A stretch of DNA of 12,451 bases from assembly GCA_014859805.1 (NCBI GenBank), contig JACUTN010000019.1, positions 1-12,451 of the forward strand, read 5' to 3'. This stretch comes from Candidatus Bathyarchaeota archaeon. GTDB lineage: Archaea; Thermoproteota; Bathyarchaeia; Bathyarchaeales; Bathycorpusculaceae. The notes under the pieces were generated by a model. That model was not told the DNA's origin, did no database searches, and saw only the letters and a list, made by a program, of their open reading frames with translations. A program made the position numbers and the translations under genes. Positions 1 to 6,087 of the stretch are shown here, piece after piece (the stretch's first letter is position 1; each line of letters starts with the position of its first letter).

Positions 1-687
1 ATAATGGCAATACTTGGTACGCATGAAATGGGTCACAAATTAACTGCAGACAAAAAGGGGATAGAAGCCACTCCTCCATACTTTATTCCTGGACCACCAC
101 CCATATTTGGCATACTCGGGATAGGAACGTTTGGTGCTGTTATAATGCAAAAGTCTCTTCCACCTAACAAAGATGCTCTGTTTGATGTGGGTGCAAGCGG
201 ACCAATTGTTGGGTTTATTCTAGCTGTGATAGTAAGTATTGTGGGACTTTTTTATTCTCCGATTTATCCTCCTCCAATACCAAGAGGTGGACTCCCAGCT
301 CCCTTAATCTTCCATCTCTTCCTTAGTTTTGTTGTGAAGCTTCCGCCAGATTACTACGTTTTGTTGCATCCCGTTGCTTTCGCAGGATGGGTAGGTATGG
401 TCGTTACTATGCTTAACTTGTTGCCTGCTGCAATGCTTGATGGTGGCCATGTATCCCGTTCGTTAGTTGGTGAAAAAACAAGAAATGTCCTAACATTTTT
501 GTCAATTCTACTATTGATTCTAGTAGGTTTTTGGCCGATGGCGTTTTTTGTACTTTTCATCTCCATGTATAAGCATCCTGGTCCTCTTGACGATGTTTCC
601 AGTCTATCTGCAAGCAGAAAGCTTCTAACAATCGTATTGATAGTTATCTTTGTTTTATGTTCGTTTCCGATTCTTCCGATTTTTTAA
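1..687 (+). CDS. Site-2-protease-like (peptidase M50) membrane metallopeptidase, 5'-truncated by the window edge
   Basis: This is an intramembrane zinc metallopeptidase of the M50 family, expected to cut membrane-anchored substrates within the bilayer. Counting from the Met at position 4, the zinc motif HEMGH is at residues 7-11. The second catalytic motif, NLLPAAMLDGGH, is near residues 138-149 with Asp146. Between them lies the GTFGAV...LFDVGASGPIVG segment typical of the archaeal/EGY1-like branch. Hydrophobic stretches around 65-85, 160-185 and 208-225 fit membrane helices. The frame is open to base 1 and the HExxH helix normally follows an N-terminal membrane region, so the true start lies upstream and the ATG at 4 is internal. 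Substrate and regulation cannot be read from the sequence. Confidence 0.88.
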   Translation: MMAILGTHEMGHKLTADKKGIEATPPYFIPGPPPIFGILGIGTFGAVIMQKSLPPNKDALFDVGASGPIVGFILAVIVSIVGLFYSPIYPPPIPRGGLPAPLIFHLFLSFVVKLPPDYYVLLHPVAFAGWVGMVVTMLNLLPAAMLDGGHVSRSLVGEKTRNVLTFLSILLLILVGFWPMAFFVLFISMYKHPGPLDDVSSLSASRKLLTIVLIVIFVLCSFPILPIF

Positions 688-728
688 AGCGCACTAGCGT
701 ATTTGTGTTGAACTTGTAGACAACAAGA

Positions 729-736
729 TTTATTAA
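729..736 (+). promoter_or_regulatory. Candidate TATA box upstream of the small membrane protein
   Basis: TTTATTAA lies in the 70-nt AT-rich gap after the peptidase gene. A start site about 25 nt downstream would fall near 757, giving a leader of roughly 55 nt before the ATG at 815. No experimental support. Confidence 0.35.
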
Positions 737-814
737 CTATTGCGATACTAGATATTCTTGCGTAAAACATGTCAGAAACAAAACACATTAAACTCCCGCA
801 CAGGTGAATCCGTA

Positions 815-1036
815 ATGAGGGGAACATTAATCCTAGTAGTTTTCTTTTTAATGTTTACATCTGCATCGTTGCTGATTCCTTCGCCAATGTTTCCGGGAAA
901 CTTTTTTTGTATGTTAATTGGGGAAGCGATAAGTCAGTATGTTGGATATATCAGTGCATTGTTCAACGGTGTTTTTTACGCTCTCATTTTGTGGCTTGTC
1001 TTTGTTGTTGTAAGTAGGAGACTTGAAGAAACGTAG
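815..1036 (+). CDS. Small two-helix membrane protein, unknown function
   Basis: I do not recognise this 73-residue protein. It has a hydrophobic N-terminal segment (about residues 4-20), a short polar loop with Pro and Gly, and a second membrane helix (about 46-67) ending in a basic, charged tail (SRRLEET). The reading frame extends upstream to a TTG at 758, but I chose the ATG at 815. It is preceded by a good ribosome site, AGGTGA at 802-807, with 7 nt spacing, and the upstream 19 residues are polar and unlike the rest. Its stop lies 3 bp from the end of the convergent zinc-ribbon gene. It could be a genuine small membrane protein or a subunit of an unseen complex. Confidence 0.6.
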   Translation: MRGTLILVVFFLMFTSASLLIPSPMFPGNFFCMLIGEAISQYVGYISALFNGVFYALILWLVFVVVSRRLEET

Positions 1037-1039
1037 CGC

Positions 1040-1300
1040 TCATTTGTGTCTAGCTTCTTCAGATGGTGATAAAAAACCTGTCAGTCTGATTTTGCTTCCG
1101 CATTGATTGCACTTTAAAGTCAGCTCTGTCAACTCGTCTTTTTTAACTTTCGTTTCGACGATCGCGTAGACTTCTTCTGTTTCATCCTCGGGAGAAATTA
1201 TGGCGCCGCATTTTGGGCATTGAAAAGCTCCATCTCCATCAATCTTTGTCAAATCAACTGTGTAGGTTCCACCTTTTTCGGTTGCAGTTTTCCTCATCAT
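1040..1300 (-). CDS. Double CxxC zinc-ribbon protein, unknown function
   Basis: This 86-residue soluble protein has two CxxCG knuckles: CPKCG at residues 28-32 and CNQCG at 64-68. They are separated by an acidic, beta-rich stretch, so together they can bind one zinc as a ribbon. Single zinc ribbons of this size in archaea are often nucleic-acid or protein-interaction modules, but no specific partner is visible. The start is the first of two tandem ATGs at 1300. GAGGT at 1311-1307 lies 6 nt upstream and supports it. A 12-bp palindrome lies about 75 bp upstream of the start. The gene converges on the small membrane protein gene with only 3 bp between stops. Confidence 0.72.
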   Translation of the reverse strand: MMRKTATEKGGTYTVDLTKIDGDGAFQCPKCGAIISPEDETEEVYAIVETKVKKDELTELTLKCNQCGSKIRLTGFLSPSEEARHK

Positions 1301-1571
1301 TTCAAGACCTCTTCATGTATTCTGATGATTTTCCATGGTTAGGCACAGATGTAATTAACGATTATGAATCACTAATCTAGATTACAAATTCATTGTAAAA
1401 GCTATGGAGGATGAATACTGGGAACATTATGAAACAGTGCAGCATCCTAAATGTTTCGGAGCAAATAAATGAATCTAGTTAGTTGCTTAACGCTTATTAA
1501 AGAAAAATCAGTAAAAGTTATGAGTGCCTAAGAGCGAATTAGAAACTAGAAACACTAGGGAAGAATAGCTC
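1301..1571. other. Divergent intergenic region, no convincing gene
   Basis: These 271 bp separate the divergent zinc-ribbon and flavoprotein genes. They contain the perfect 12-bp palindrome TAATCTAGATTA (1373-1384). They also contain a 22-codon ATG frame (1404-1472, starting MEDEYWEHYE and ending in TGA), which has no recognisable homology and is not called. A candidate TATA box, TTATTAAA (1494-1501), precedes the flavoprotein gene. Confidence 0.5.
1494..1501 (+). promoter_or_regulatory. Candidate TATA box for the flavoprotein-DPH6 unit
   Basis: TTATTAAA followed by AGAAAAA lies about 75 nt upstream of the TTG start at 1572. Transcription would begin near 1523. It is the best TATA-like element in the gap. 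Confidence 0.35.
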
Positions 1572-2933
1572 TTGGAAAAATTCGATGTGATAGTGGTTGG
1601 TGCGGGAACTGCGGGTTGCTTGGCTGCAAAGACAGTAGCTGAAGCAGGCTTGAAAGTTTGTGTGATTGATAGAAAGGGAAGAGAGGAGATAGGGGAGAAA
1701 ATTTGTGGAGACGCCTTAGGGGAGCACCATTTGAAAACGGTGGGTCTGGAAAAGCCTCAAGGTGGTGAGCTTGAAAAGAGGATTGAAGGCGTTAAGGTTT
1801 ATTCACCAGATTTGGAAACAGTTTTCACCATTGCATATGAGGATTATGTTGGTTACATGCTGAACAGGCGTCTTTTCGGGCAATGGCTGCTTAAGAAAGC
1901 CCTCGATGAAGGTGCAATTCTTTTTGATTTCACGCAGTGTCTAGAGCCAATAACAGAGAAAAAATTTGTGACAGGGGTTTTAGCCAAAAACATGAAAACT
2001 GGCGAAAACATCGAATTGAAAGGCAAAGTCGTTTTGGACGCCAGCGGATTTACGGCTGTCATCAGGCGAAAGCTTCCCAAGGAAATGGGAATAGAAAGCG
2101 AGGTTGTAAATGAGGATGTGGAAGCTTGTTACCGGGAGATCAGGCAACTCAAAATGGAAACTGAAAAAGCGGAATACTGTGAAATCTATTTAAATCAGCA
2201 GGTGACTCCGGGTGGATATACGTGGATCTTCACTAAGGGCGGAGCCAAGGTCAATGTTGGTTTGGGAGTTTGTATGCGTGGGAAGTTTCCAAACCCCAGA
2301 AACCAGTTCTACAAATACGTTTTGACAAAACCACTTTTTGAAGGTTCGCTGTTATTGAAGGGAGGGGTGTGGTACGATCCGACACGCAGACCCTTGGATA
2401 ACATGGTTGGAGACGGAGTTGCAATCCTTGGTGACGCAGCATGCTTGGCTAATCCAATACACGGTGGTGGAATAGGCCCCTCAATGCTGAGCGGATACCT
2501 TGCTGGAAAAACAATAGTTGAGGCTTTGGAAAAAGGTGATGCCAGCAAGAAATCCTTGTGGCATTACAACCGTAAGTATATGGAGATGTATGGGGCAAAA
2601 CAGGCTGGATTGGATGTTTTCCGCATGTTTCTGCTAGAAAGCCGAGACGAAGATCTGAACTATGGAATGAAGTATAAGCTCTTGACAGAGGAAGATGTTC
2701 TTAAAGCTGGTCTGGGCAAAGAGTTTCATCTTAACGTAACGGAAACTGCCAAACGTGTTTTCAGAGGACTAAAAAGAATACGTTCCTTGAACAAGCTTAG
2801 GATTACGGTTAACCTGATGCGTGAAGTTAAAGCTCACTATGGAAATTATCCTGAAACTCTGGAAAACTTTGAGGAGTGGCGAATGAAAAGAGAGACCTTG
2901 TTTCGGGAGGCTCGGTCGAAACTTATAGAGTGA
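1572..2933 (+). CDS. Geranylgeranyl reductase family FAD-dependent oxidoreductase
   Basis: This FAD enzyme likely saturates isoprenoid double bonds, for example the geranylgeranyl chains of archaeal ether lipids. An N-terminal Rossmann motif, VVGAGTAG, sits at residues 8-15. The family CG motif is in GEKICGDALG (41-50). YTWIF (216-220) replaces the commoner YxWIFP, so the final Pro is Thr here. The second FAD motif is ILGDAA (285-290), followed by PIHGGGIG (295-302). The length of 453 is somewhat above the usual 390-450. The start is a TTG: an in-frame TAG sits at 1566-1568, and any later start would cut into the dinucleotide motif. The DPH6-type gene follows after 14 nt, suggesting co-transcription. 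Exact substrate is not determinable, because archaea carry several paralogues acting on lipids, menaquinone or other polyprenyls. Confidence 0.85.
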   Translation: MEKFDVIVVGAGTAGCLAAKTVAEAGLKVCVIDRKGREEIGEKICGDALGEHHLKTVGLEKPQGGELEKRIEGVKVYSPDLETVFTIAYEDYVGYMLNRRLFGQWLLKKALDEGAILFDFTQCLEPITEKKFVTGVLAKNMKTGENIELKGKVVLDASGFTAVIRRKLPKEMGIESEVVNEDVEACYREIRQLKMETEKAEYCEIYLNQQVTPGGYTWIFTKGGAKVNVGLGVCMRGKFPNPRNQFYKYVLTKPLFEGSLLLKGGVWYDPTRRPLDNMVGDGVAILGDAACLANPIHGGGIGPSMLSGYLAGKTIVEALEKGDASKKSLWHYNRKYMEMYGAKQAGLDVFRMFLLESRDEDLNYGMKYKLLTEEDVLKAGLGKEFHLNVTETAKRVFRGLKRIRSLNKLRITVNLMREVKAHYGNYPETLENFEEWRMKRETLFREARSKLIE

Positions 2934-2947
2934 CAAGTGTAAGGGTT

Positions 2948-3619
2948 ATGCGTGTTGCAGTTTTAGCCACGGGCGGAAAGGATTCGGTTTTAGCGCTTCA
3001 TCGAGTGTTAAATGAAGAGTATGAAGTGAAGTATTTAGTGAGTATGATTCCTCTTAGAGAAGACAGCTGGATGTTTCATTACCCGAACATTCGTTTGGTT
3101 GATTTATTTGCGGATGCTGTTGAGATACCGCTTGTGAAGGCTGAAACCTCAGGCGTTAAAGAAAAGGAAGTTGAAGACCTTAAACGCTTGATTGGAAAGC
3201 TTGATGTTGAAGGCATAGTTTCCGGGGCAGTGGCCTCAAACTATCAGAAAACGAGAATAGATGAAGTCTGCCGACAGTTAAGCCTGAAGTCTATAATGCC
3301 TCTCTGGCACGAAAAAGAATTAGATATCTTGAATGAGATTTTAGACCTTAAATTTGAGGTGGTAATAACTGGAGTTTATGCGTATGGCTTTAACAGGGAA
3401 TGGCTTGGAAGGAAAATCAACGAAAAAACTGTCGAAGCATTGATGGAACTGAACAGAAAATTTGGTGTTTCGCTTGTCGGCGAAGGAGGAGAATATGAAA
3501 CTCTGGTGCTTGACGCTCCATTCTTTAGAAAGAGGATAAAGATTGTCAAAGCGGAGGAAGTTTGGGAAAATCAAAGTGGCTATTTTCTAGTTACTGAAGC
3601 AAAACTTGTAAGCAAATAG
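2948..3619 (+). CDS. Diphthine--ammonia ligase family ATP pyrophosphatase (DPH6-like)
   Basis: The predicted role is the last step of diphthamide synthesis: ATP-dependent amidation of diphthine on elongation factor 2. The 223-residue protein starts with a PP-loop, ATGGKDS (residues 7-13; family members usually have SGGKDS). It then has SGAVASNYQKTR (92-103), a PLW motif (118-120) and the family hallmark GEGGEYETLVLDAP (178-191). The length fits the single-domain archaeal form. The reading frame continues upstream over the end of the previous gene, but the ATG at 2948 puts the beta strand and PP-loop right at the N-terminus, as in the family. It follows the flavoprotein stop by 14 nt. The ribosome site is weak (AAGGG close to the ATG). 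Confidence 0.85.
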   Translation: MRVAVLATGGKDSVLALHRVLNEEYEVKYLVSMIPLREDSWMFHYPNIRLVDLFADAVEIPLVKAETSGVKEKEVEDLKRLIGKLDVEGIVSGAVASNYQKTRIDEVCRQLSLKSIMPLWHEKELDILNEILDLKFEVVITGVYAYGFNREWLGRKINEKTVEALMELNRKFGVSLVGEGGEYETLVLDAPFFRKRIKIVKAEEVWENQSGYFLVTEAKLVSK

Positions 3620-3679
3620 AATTTGAACAGGGTTATGTAGTGCACTCTCTCTTTGTGCTCTGTGTGACTAGACCCCCCC

Positions 3680-3687
3680 TTATATAT
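3680..3687 (+). promoter_or_regulatory. Candidate TATA box upstream of the CutA-like fragment
   Basis: TTATATAT is the strongest TATA match in the window. It is flanked by an inverted GACCC (3671-3675) / GGGTC (3688-3692). It would start transcription near 3711, 86 nt before the ATG of the CutA-like fragment, and probably outlived its gene. Confidence 0.4.
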
Positions 3688-3796
3688 GGGTCATATCAAA
3701 TCATAATATGCTCAGTTTTGGAAGGTTTTGAGTGGCTGGCGCGTGGTACTTTTGAAACTGAATTTTGGGTTAAGCATAAAAGAGGGACTATATAAG

Positions 3797-3859
3797 ATGA
3801 AAGAATTTATTCAAGTCTTTGCGACAACGGAGACAAAGGAAAGTGTCCGCCACTATTGA
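3797..3859 (+). pseudogene. Possible N-terminal fragment of a CutA1-like gene
   Basis: An ATG at 3797, with GAGGG at 3782-3786 upstream, opens a 20-codon frame reading MKEFIQVFATTETKESVRHY, followed by two tandem TGA codons. The first 15 residues resemble the CutA1 divalent-cation-tolerance family start (x-[FY]-IQVFTT-x-E-x-KE-x-A). The remaining ~85 residues of CutA1 are absent, and the frame runs straight into the integrase remnant. The alternative is that this is simply more of the integrase in the same frame, where a poorly conserved stretch precedes the KRLxxKLxNPR motif. The match is short and made from memory. Confidence 0.35.
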
Positions 3860-3862
3860 TGA

Positions 3863-4164
3863 CGTCATAAAAGGTTGCTGCGCAAATTATGGAACCCGAG
3901 AATTCTAAGGCTCCACTTCCACACTTACGACAGTGGAAGGCCATAATAGAATATCACCAACCAAAGATACTTGGAAGTCATGCAGCTACTAGGGCACAAA
4001 AACATAAAAAACACCTCAAACATACTCAAATAGCAAATTCCCAAAGCGACGAACACACTTGCAGAACTTCGAGAAACCTCAAAGAAACAACCGAGCTGGT
4101 AGAAGCGGGCTTTGAATACATAACCGAAATGGAAGGCTGCAAACTCTTCCGAAAGAGAAAATAG
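3863..4164 (+). pseudogene. Decayed C-terminal part of an archaeal tyrosine recombinase (integrase)
   Basis: The catalytic-domain end of an archaeal phage/plasmid-type integrase can be read by switching frames three times. 3863-3925 gives KRLLRKLWNPRILRLHFHT. 3925-3960 gives LRQWKAIIEYHQ, one frame back. 3968-4015 gives YLEVMQLLGHKNIKNT, in the first frame again. 4018-4164 gives HTQIANSQSDEHTC, then ELVEAGFEYITEMEG and a KLFRKRK end. Joined, this matches the family order HTLRHWKA...LGHKNIKNT...YTQ...GFEYV...FRKRK. The HxxR pair (codons at 3920 and 3928) and LGH are still readable, but the catalytic Tyr position is CAT (His, 4021-4023). The N-terminal two thirds of the gene is missing. The open frame at 3889-4164 is therefore not an intact protein. 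The remnant ends 19 bp before tRNA-Pro, a usual integrase target type. Confidence 0.75.
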
Positions 4165-4183
4165 GTCCCTTGTCTATCCCTGT

Positions 4184-4262
4184 GGGGTCGTCGTCTAGTT
4201 TGGTCAAGGATACCAGCCTGGGGCGCTGGCGATCCGGGGTTCAAATCCCCGCGACCCCACCA
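4184..4262 (+). tRNA. tRNA-Pro (anticodon GGG), no intron, CCA encoded
   Basis: A full cloverleaf folds. The 7-bp acceptor stem is GGGGTCG (4184-4190) with CGACCCC (4252-4258). The D arm contains GTCT and GGAT. The anticodon stem CCAGC/GCTGG encloses the loop CTGGGGC, giving anticodon GGG. The T arm is CGGGG-TTCAAAT-CCCCG. The discriminator base is A4259, with CCA at 4260-4262. It reads prolyl CCC and CCU codons. The gene lies 19 bp after the integrase remnant and may have been that element's attachment target. Confidence 0.95.
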
Positions 4263-4421
4263 TTTTACGTAGCTGGCAATTGTTGACACACCTAAACACG
4301 TAGAAAGGCTATCAGAGTAAACAAAAAGAATTATCTGAGAATGGTTAACTCAGTCTTATCGAATTCTTTCAGGAAAGTTAAAGGTTAAATCAAGGGTGTA
4401 GCATAAGTATTAACAGATGTA

Positions 4422-4492
4422 TGAGGAGGATGGTAGGAAAATTTTACTCCTTCTCTCCTTTCTCCCCTCATGAGAGTCTACCATTCTCCTCA
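4422..4492. repeat. Imperfect inverted repeat, 14 of 15 bp, 41-nt loop
   Basis: TGAGGAGGATGGTAG (4422-4436) is complementary to CTACCATTCTCCTCA (4478-4492) with one mismatch. The 41-nt loop is pyrimidine-rich and contains the palindrome CTCATGAG (4468-4475). A TATA-like AGTATTAA lies at about 4406-4413. It could be a small RNA, a regulatory hairpin or the ends of a miniature element. Confidence 0.7.
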
Positions 4493-4546
4493 CGAAAGCT
4501 TAATGCAGTTTTAATCACTTATAGCTTATGGAGAAATCTTATGGTA

Positions 4547-4568
4547 GAATCTTCCAGTTCAAAGATTC
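4547..4568. repeat. Perfect 7-bp hairpin
   Basis: GAATCTT (4547-4553) and AAGATTC (4562-4568) enclose an 8-nt loop. It lies downstream of the ModE-like gene when read on the minus strand. It may help end that transcript, though archaeal termination depends more on T-runs, which are not prominent here. Confidence 0.4.
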
Positions 4569-4592
4569 ATAAGAATACAACATGACATGATT

Positions 4593-4613
4593 CTGGAAAC
4601 CGCGTCATTCCAG
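4593..4613 (-). terminator. Hairpin over the ModE-like stop codon
   Basis: CTGGAA (4593-4598) and TTCCAG (4608-4613) form a 6-bp stem with a 9-nt loop. The minus-strand stop TGA (4607-4605) sits in that loop. It could be a terminator or an mRNA 3'-end structure. There is no clear T-tract, so the call is weak. Confidence 0.25.
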
Positions 4614-4943
4614 TTTGCACACGTTTGCCATTTTCTTCTTCAGCTTTTTGTAACTTGTTAACAGTGAAAGACCTGCACTTGTCACTTCTGATCTGCCCCC
4701 GTATTTTCCACCTTTCTGGGTCTTTATAACAGGTTCCCCTAAGTGTTTTTCCACCTCTTTAATCAAATCCCATGCATGACGATAAGACATGTGCGTAGCC
4801 TTTGCTGCAGCACTTATCGACTTTTTCCTTCTTATCTCATCCAAAAGCCCATAAGTTCCTTCTCCAAAAACATAGTTGTCTCCAATTTCGAACCATAATT
4901 TGAAGGCAGGCTTAATTTTTTTCTTTTTTAGAGAAGATGACAA
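4605..4943 (-). CDS. ModE-type winged-helix regulator (DNA-binding domain only)
   Basis: This is a transcription factor of the ModE N-terminal/LysR-type helix-turn-helix family, which senses molybdate or tungstate status in bacteria. In its 112 residues, YGLLDEIRRKKSISAAAKAT (31-50) and HMSYRHAWDLIKEVEKHLGE (51-70) form the helix-turn-helix core. The wing is the glycine-rich KTQKGGKYGGRSEVTSAG (74-91). E. coli ModE carries C-terminal Mop/TOBE domains that bind the oxyanion, and these are absent. The start is TTG at 4943: an in-frame stop lies just upstream, and GGTGA at 4958-4954 gives 9-nt spacing. The gene follows tupC by 82 bp on the same strand, so it may be the last gene of the tup unit. 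Its likely targets are the paired operators at 7902-7925 and 8007-8030 (inferred). Confidence 0.85.
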   Translation of the reverse strand: MSSSLKKKKIKPAFKLWFEIGDNYVFGEGTYGLLDEIRRKKSISAAAKATHMSYRHAWDLIKEVEKHLGEPVIKTQKGGKYGGRSEVTSAGLSLLTSYKKLKKKMANVCKLE

Positions 4944-5025
4944 GTCAAGGCTTCACCTATGTATCATTACACCTTTTTTTATTTAGATGTTTTCAAACGA
5001 CCGTCACACATTTTTTCTGAGCAAG

Positions 5026-6087
5026 TCAATCAATCGTGTGCACTGAAGATGCTTTAAAGGTGACAAAAACTTTAGAGGAAAGATTCAGTTGCATTTCAAT
5101 GAAAGAATGTTTTGTTATTTGAACAACAAACTGTTTTCCAGCGTCTATTCTAAGCCTCACTGTTGGACCCAGATCTAAAATCTCAACTATTCTCCCTTCG
5201 AAAACATTTCTTGCACTTGACGCAAATTTGATTTTTGACAGAATAATGTCTTCAGGCCTCACGAACACAGAAATCTTACCAGACCTTCTCATTGATGCTT
5301 CAATCTGCATATTATCTCCAACATCGATTCTAGATGTCCCATCCTTCGTGATACATGAGACTCCTGAAAAAATGTTTTCAATTCTCGCAAAATCCGTCAG
5401 TTTTCGGCTGTGTTCAAGAATTTCACGGGTTTTTCCAACATGTATTAATTTTCCATTGTTGATCAAAGCAACTTTTTCAGAAAGTGTTTCCACTTGAAAC
5501 ATGTCGTGCGTTGCTAAAATTATGGTTGTGTTTGTTTCTTGTCTTATTTGGGATATTGCTGCTTCAATTATTGACGCGCTTCTTTGATCCAAGTTGGCCA
5601 TCGGTTCATCTAGTAACAGAAGTTCTGTTCGTAGTGCTAGAGCTCTTGCAAGCGAAACTCTTTGCTGTTCTCCCCCAGACAATTTCTTCGCAGAACGTTT
5701 TTCATAGCCTTCAAGCTTTACCAGCTTTAGAACAGTTCTTACTCGCTCGTTTATCTCCTCTTTTGAGAAACCTCTAAGCTTTAGTCCGTACGCAACATTT
5801 TCGTAAATTGAGGCATTGAACAGTACAGTTTTTTGAAAAACCATTGTGCTTTTTAACCTAAACTCAGGCATACTTCTCTCTTCAACCAACTGACCGTCGA
5901 AGTACACTTTTCCTTTTGTGGGCTTTTCGATGCAAGCCAAAATTTTCAACAGTGTAGTTTTTCCCGACCCATTTGGCCCTATCAAAGTAAATATTTCTCC
6001 CCGAGGAATTTTCAAAGATATACCATTGAGAGCAGTTATCTTTCCATACATCTTCGTAACGTTGTCTAACTCTGCCATCACGTTCAT
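5026..6087 (-). CDS. tupC: Tungstate/molybdate ABC transporter, ATP-binding subunit
   Basis: This subunit powers oxyanion import at the inner face of the membrane. In its 353 residues, Walker A is GPNGSGKTT (37-45) and the Q-loop is Gln85. The signature is LSGGEQQR (136-143), Walker B is LLLLDEP (156-162), and the switch His is in ATHD (His194). After about residue 230 comes an oxyanion-type TOBE/Mop-like C-terminal domain with VFVRPEDIILS and a later FEGRIVEILDLGPTVRLRID segment. In related importers this domain can bind the substrate and inhibit transport. The start ATG at 6087 overlaps the permease stop by 4 nt (ATGA), which implies coupled translation. The substrate is assigned mainly from the neighbouring TupA-type binding protein. 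WtpC/ModC naming is the alternative. Confidence 0.88.
   Translation of the reverse strand: MNVMAELDNVTKMYGKITALNGISLKIPRGEIFTLIGPNGSGKTTLLKILACIEKPTKGKVYFDGQLVEERSMPEFRLKSTMVFQKTVLFNASIYENVAYGLKLRGFSKEEINERVRTVLKLVKLEGYEKRSAKKLSGGEQQRVSLARALALRTELLLLDEPMANLDQRSASIIEAAISQIRQETNTTIILATHDMFQVETLSEKVALINNGKLIHVGKTREILEHSRKLTDFARIENIFSGVSCITKDGTSRIDVGDNMQIEASMRRSGKISVFVRPEDIILSKIKFASSARNVFEGRIVEILDLGPTVRLRIDAGKQFVVQITKHSFIEMQLNLSSKVFVTFKASSVHTID

Larger units (their letters stand above)
4263..4604. other. Gene-free 342-bp region rich in inverted repeats
   Basis: No coding frame on either strand looks real here. The region holds three separate structures. A nested hairpin pairs AAAGAATT (4325-4332) with AATTCTTT (4362-4369), enclosing CTGAG (4335-4339) with CTCAG (4349-4353). 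A 15-bp imperfect stem spans 4422-4492. A 7-bp hairpin pairs 4547-4553 with 4562-4568. Its position after tRNA-Pro and an integrase remnant fits either a decayed mobile element or a structured non-coding RNA. Confidence 0.5.

Noticed and set aside
758..814. TTG-initiated N-terminal extension of the small membrane protein
   Set aside because: The ATG at 815 has a strong Shine-Dalgarno site and the extension is polar and unconserved in character.
1319..1380. C/D box sRNA suggested by CTGATGA near 1322
   Set aside because: The purine of the C box is missing and no D box (CTGA) follows at a usable distance.
1404..1472. 22-residue small ORF in the divergent intergenic region
   Set aside because: No recognisable similarity and no supporting context; too short to call.
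3859..3868. Palindrome ATGACGTCAT as an operator or attachment core
   Set aside because: It lies at the start of the decayed integrase with no promoter geometry; a 10-bp palindrome there is easily chance.
3889..4164. 91-residue protein as an intact gene
   Set aside because: Conserved integrase blocks continue in another frame on both sides of it and within it, so it is a frameshifted remnant.
4026..4289. 87-codon minus-strand frame over tRNA-Pro (GRGDLNPGSPAPQAGILDQ-type sequence)
   Set aside because: It is the antisense of the tRNA gene, a well-known source of spurious proteins, and also runs over the integrase remnant.
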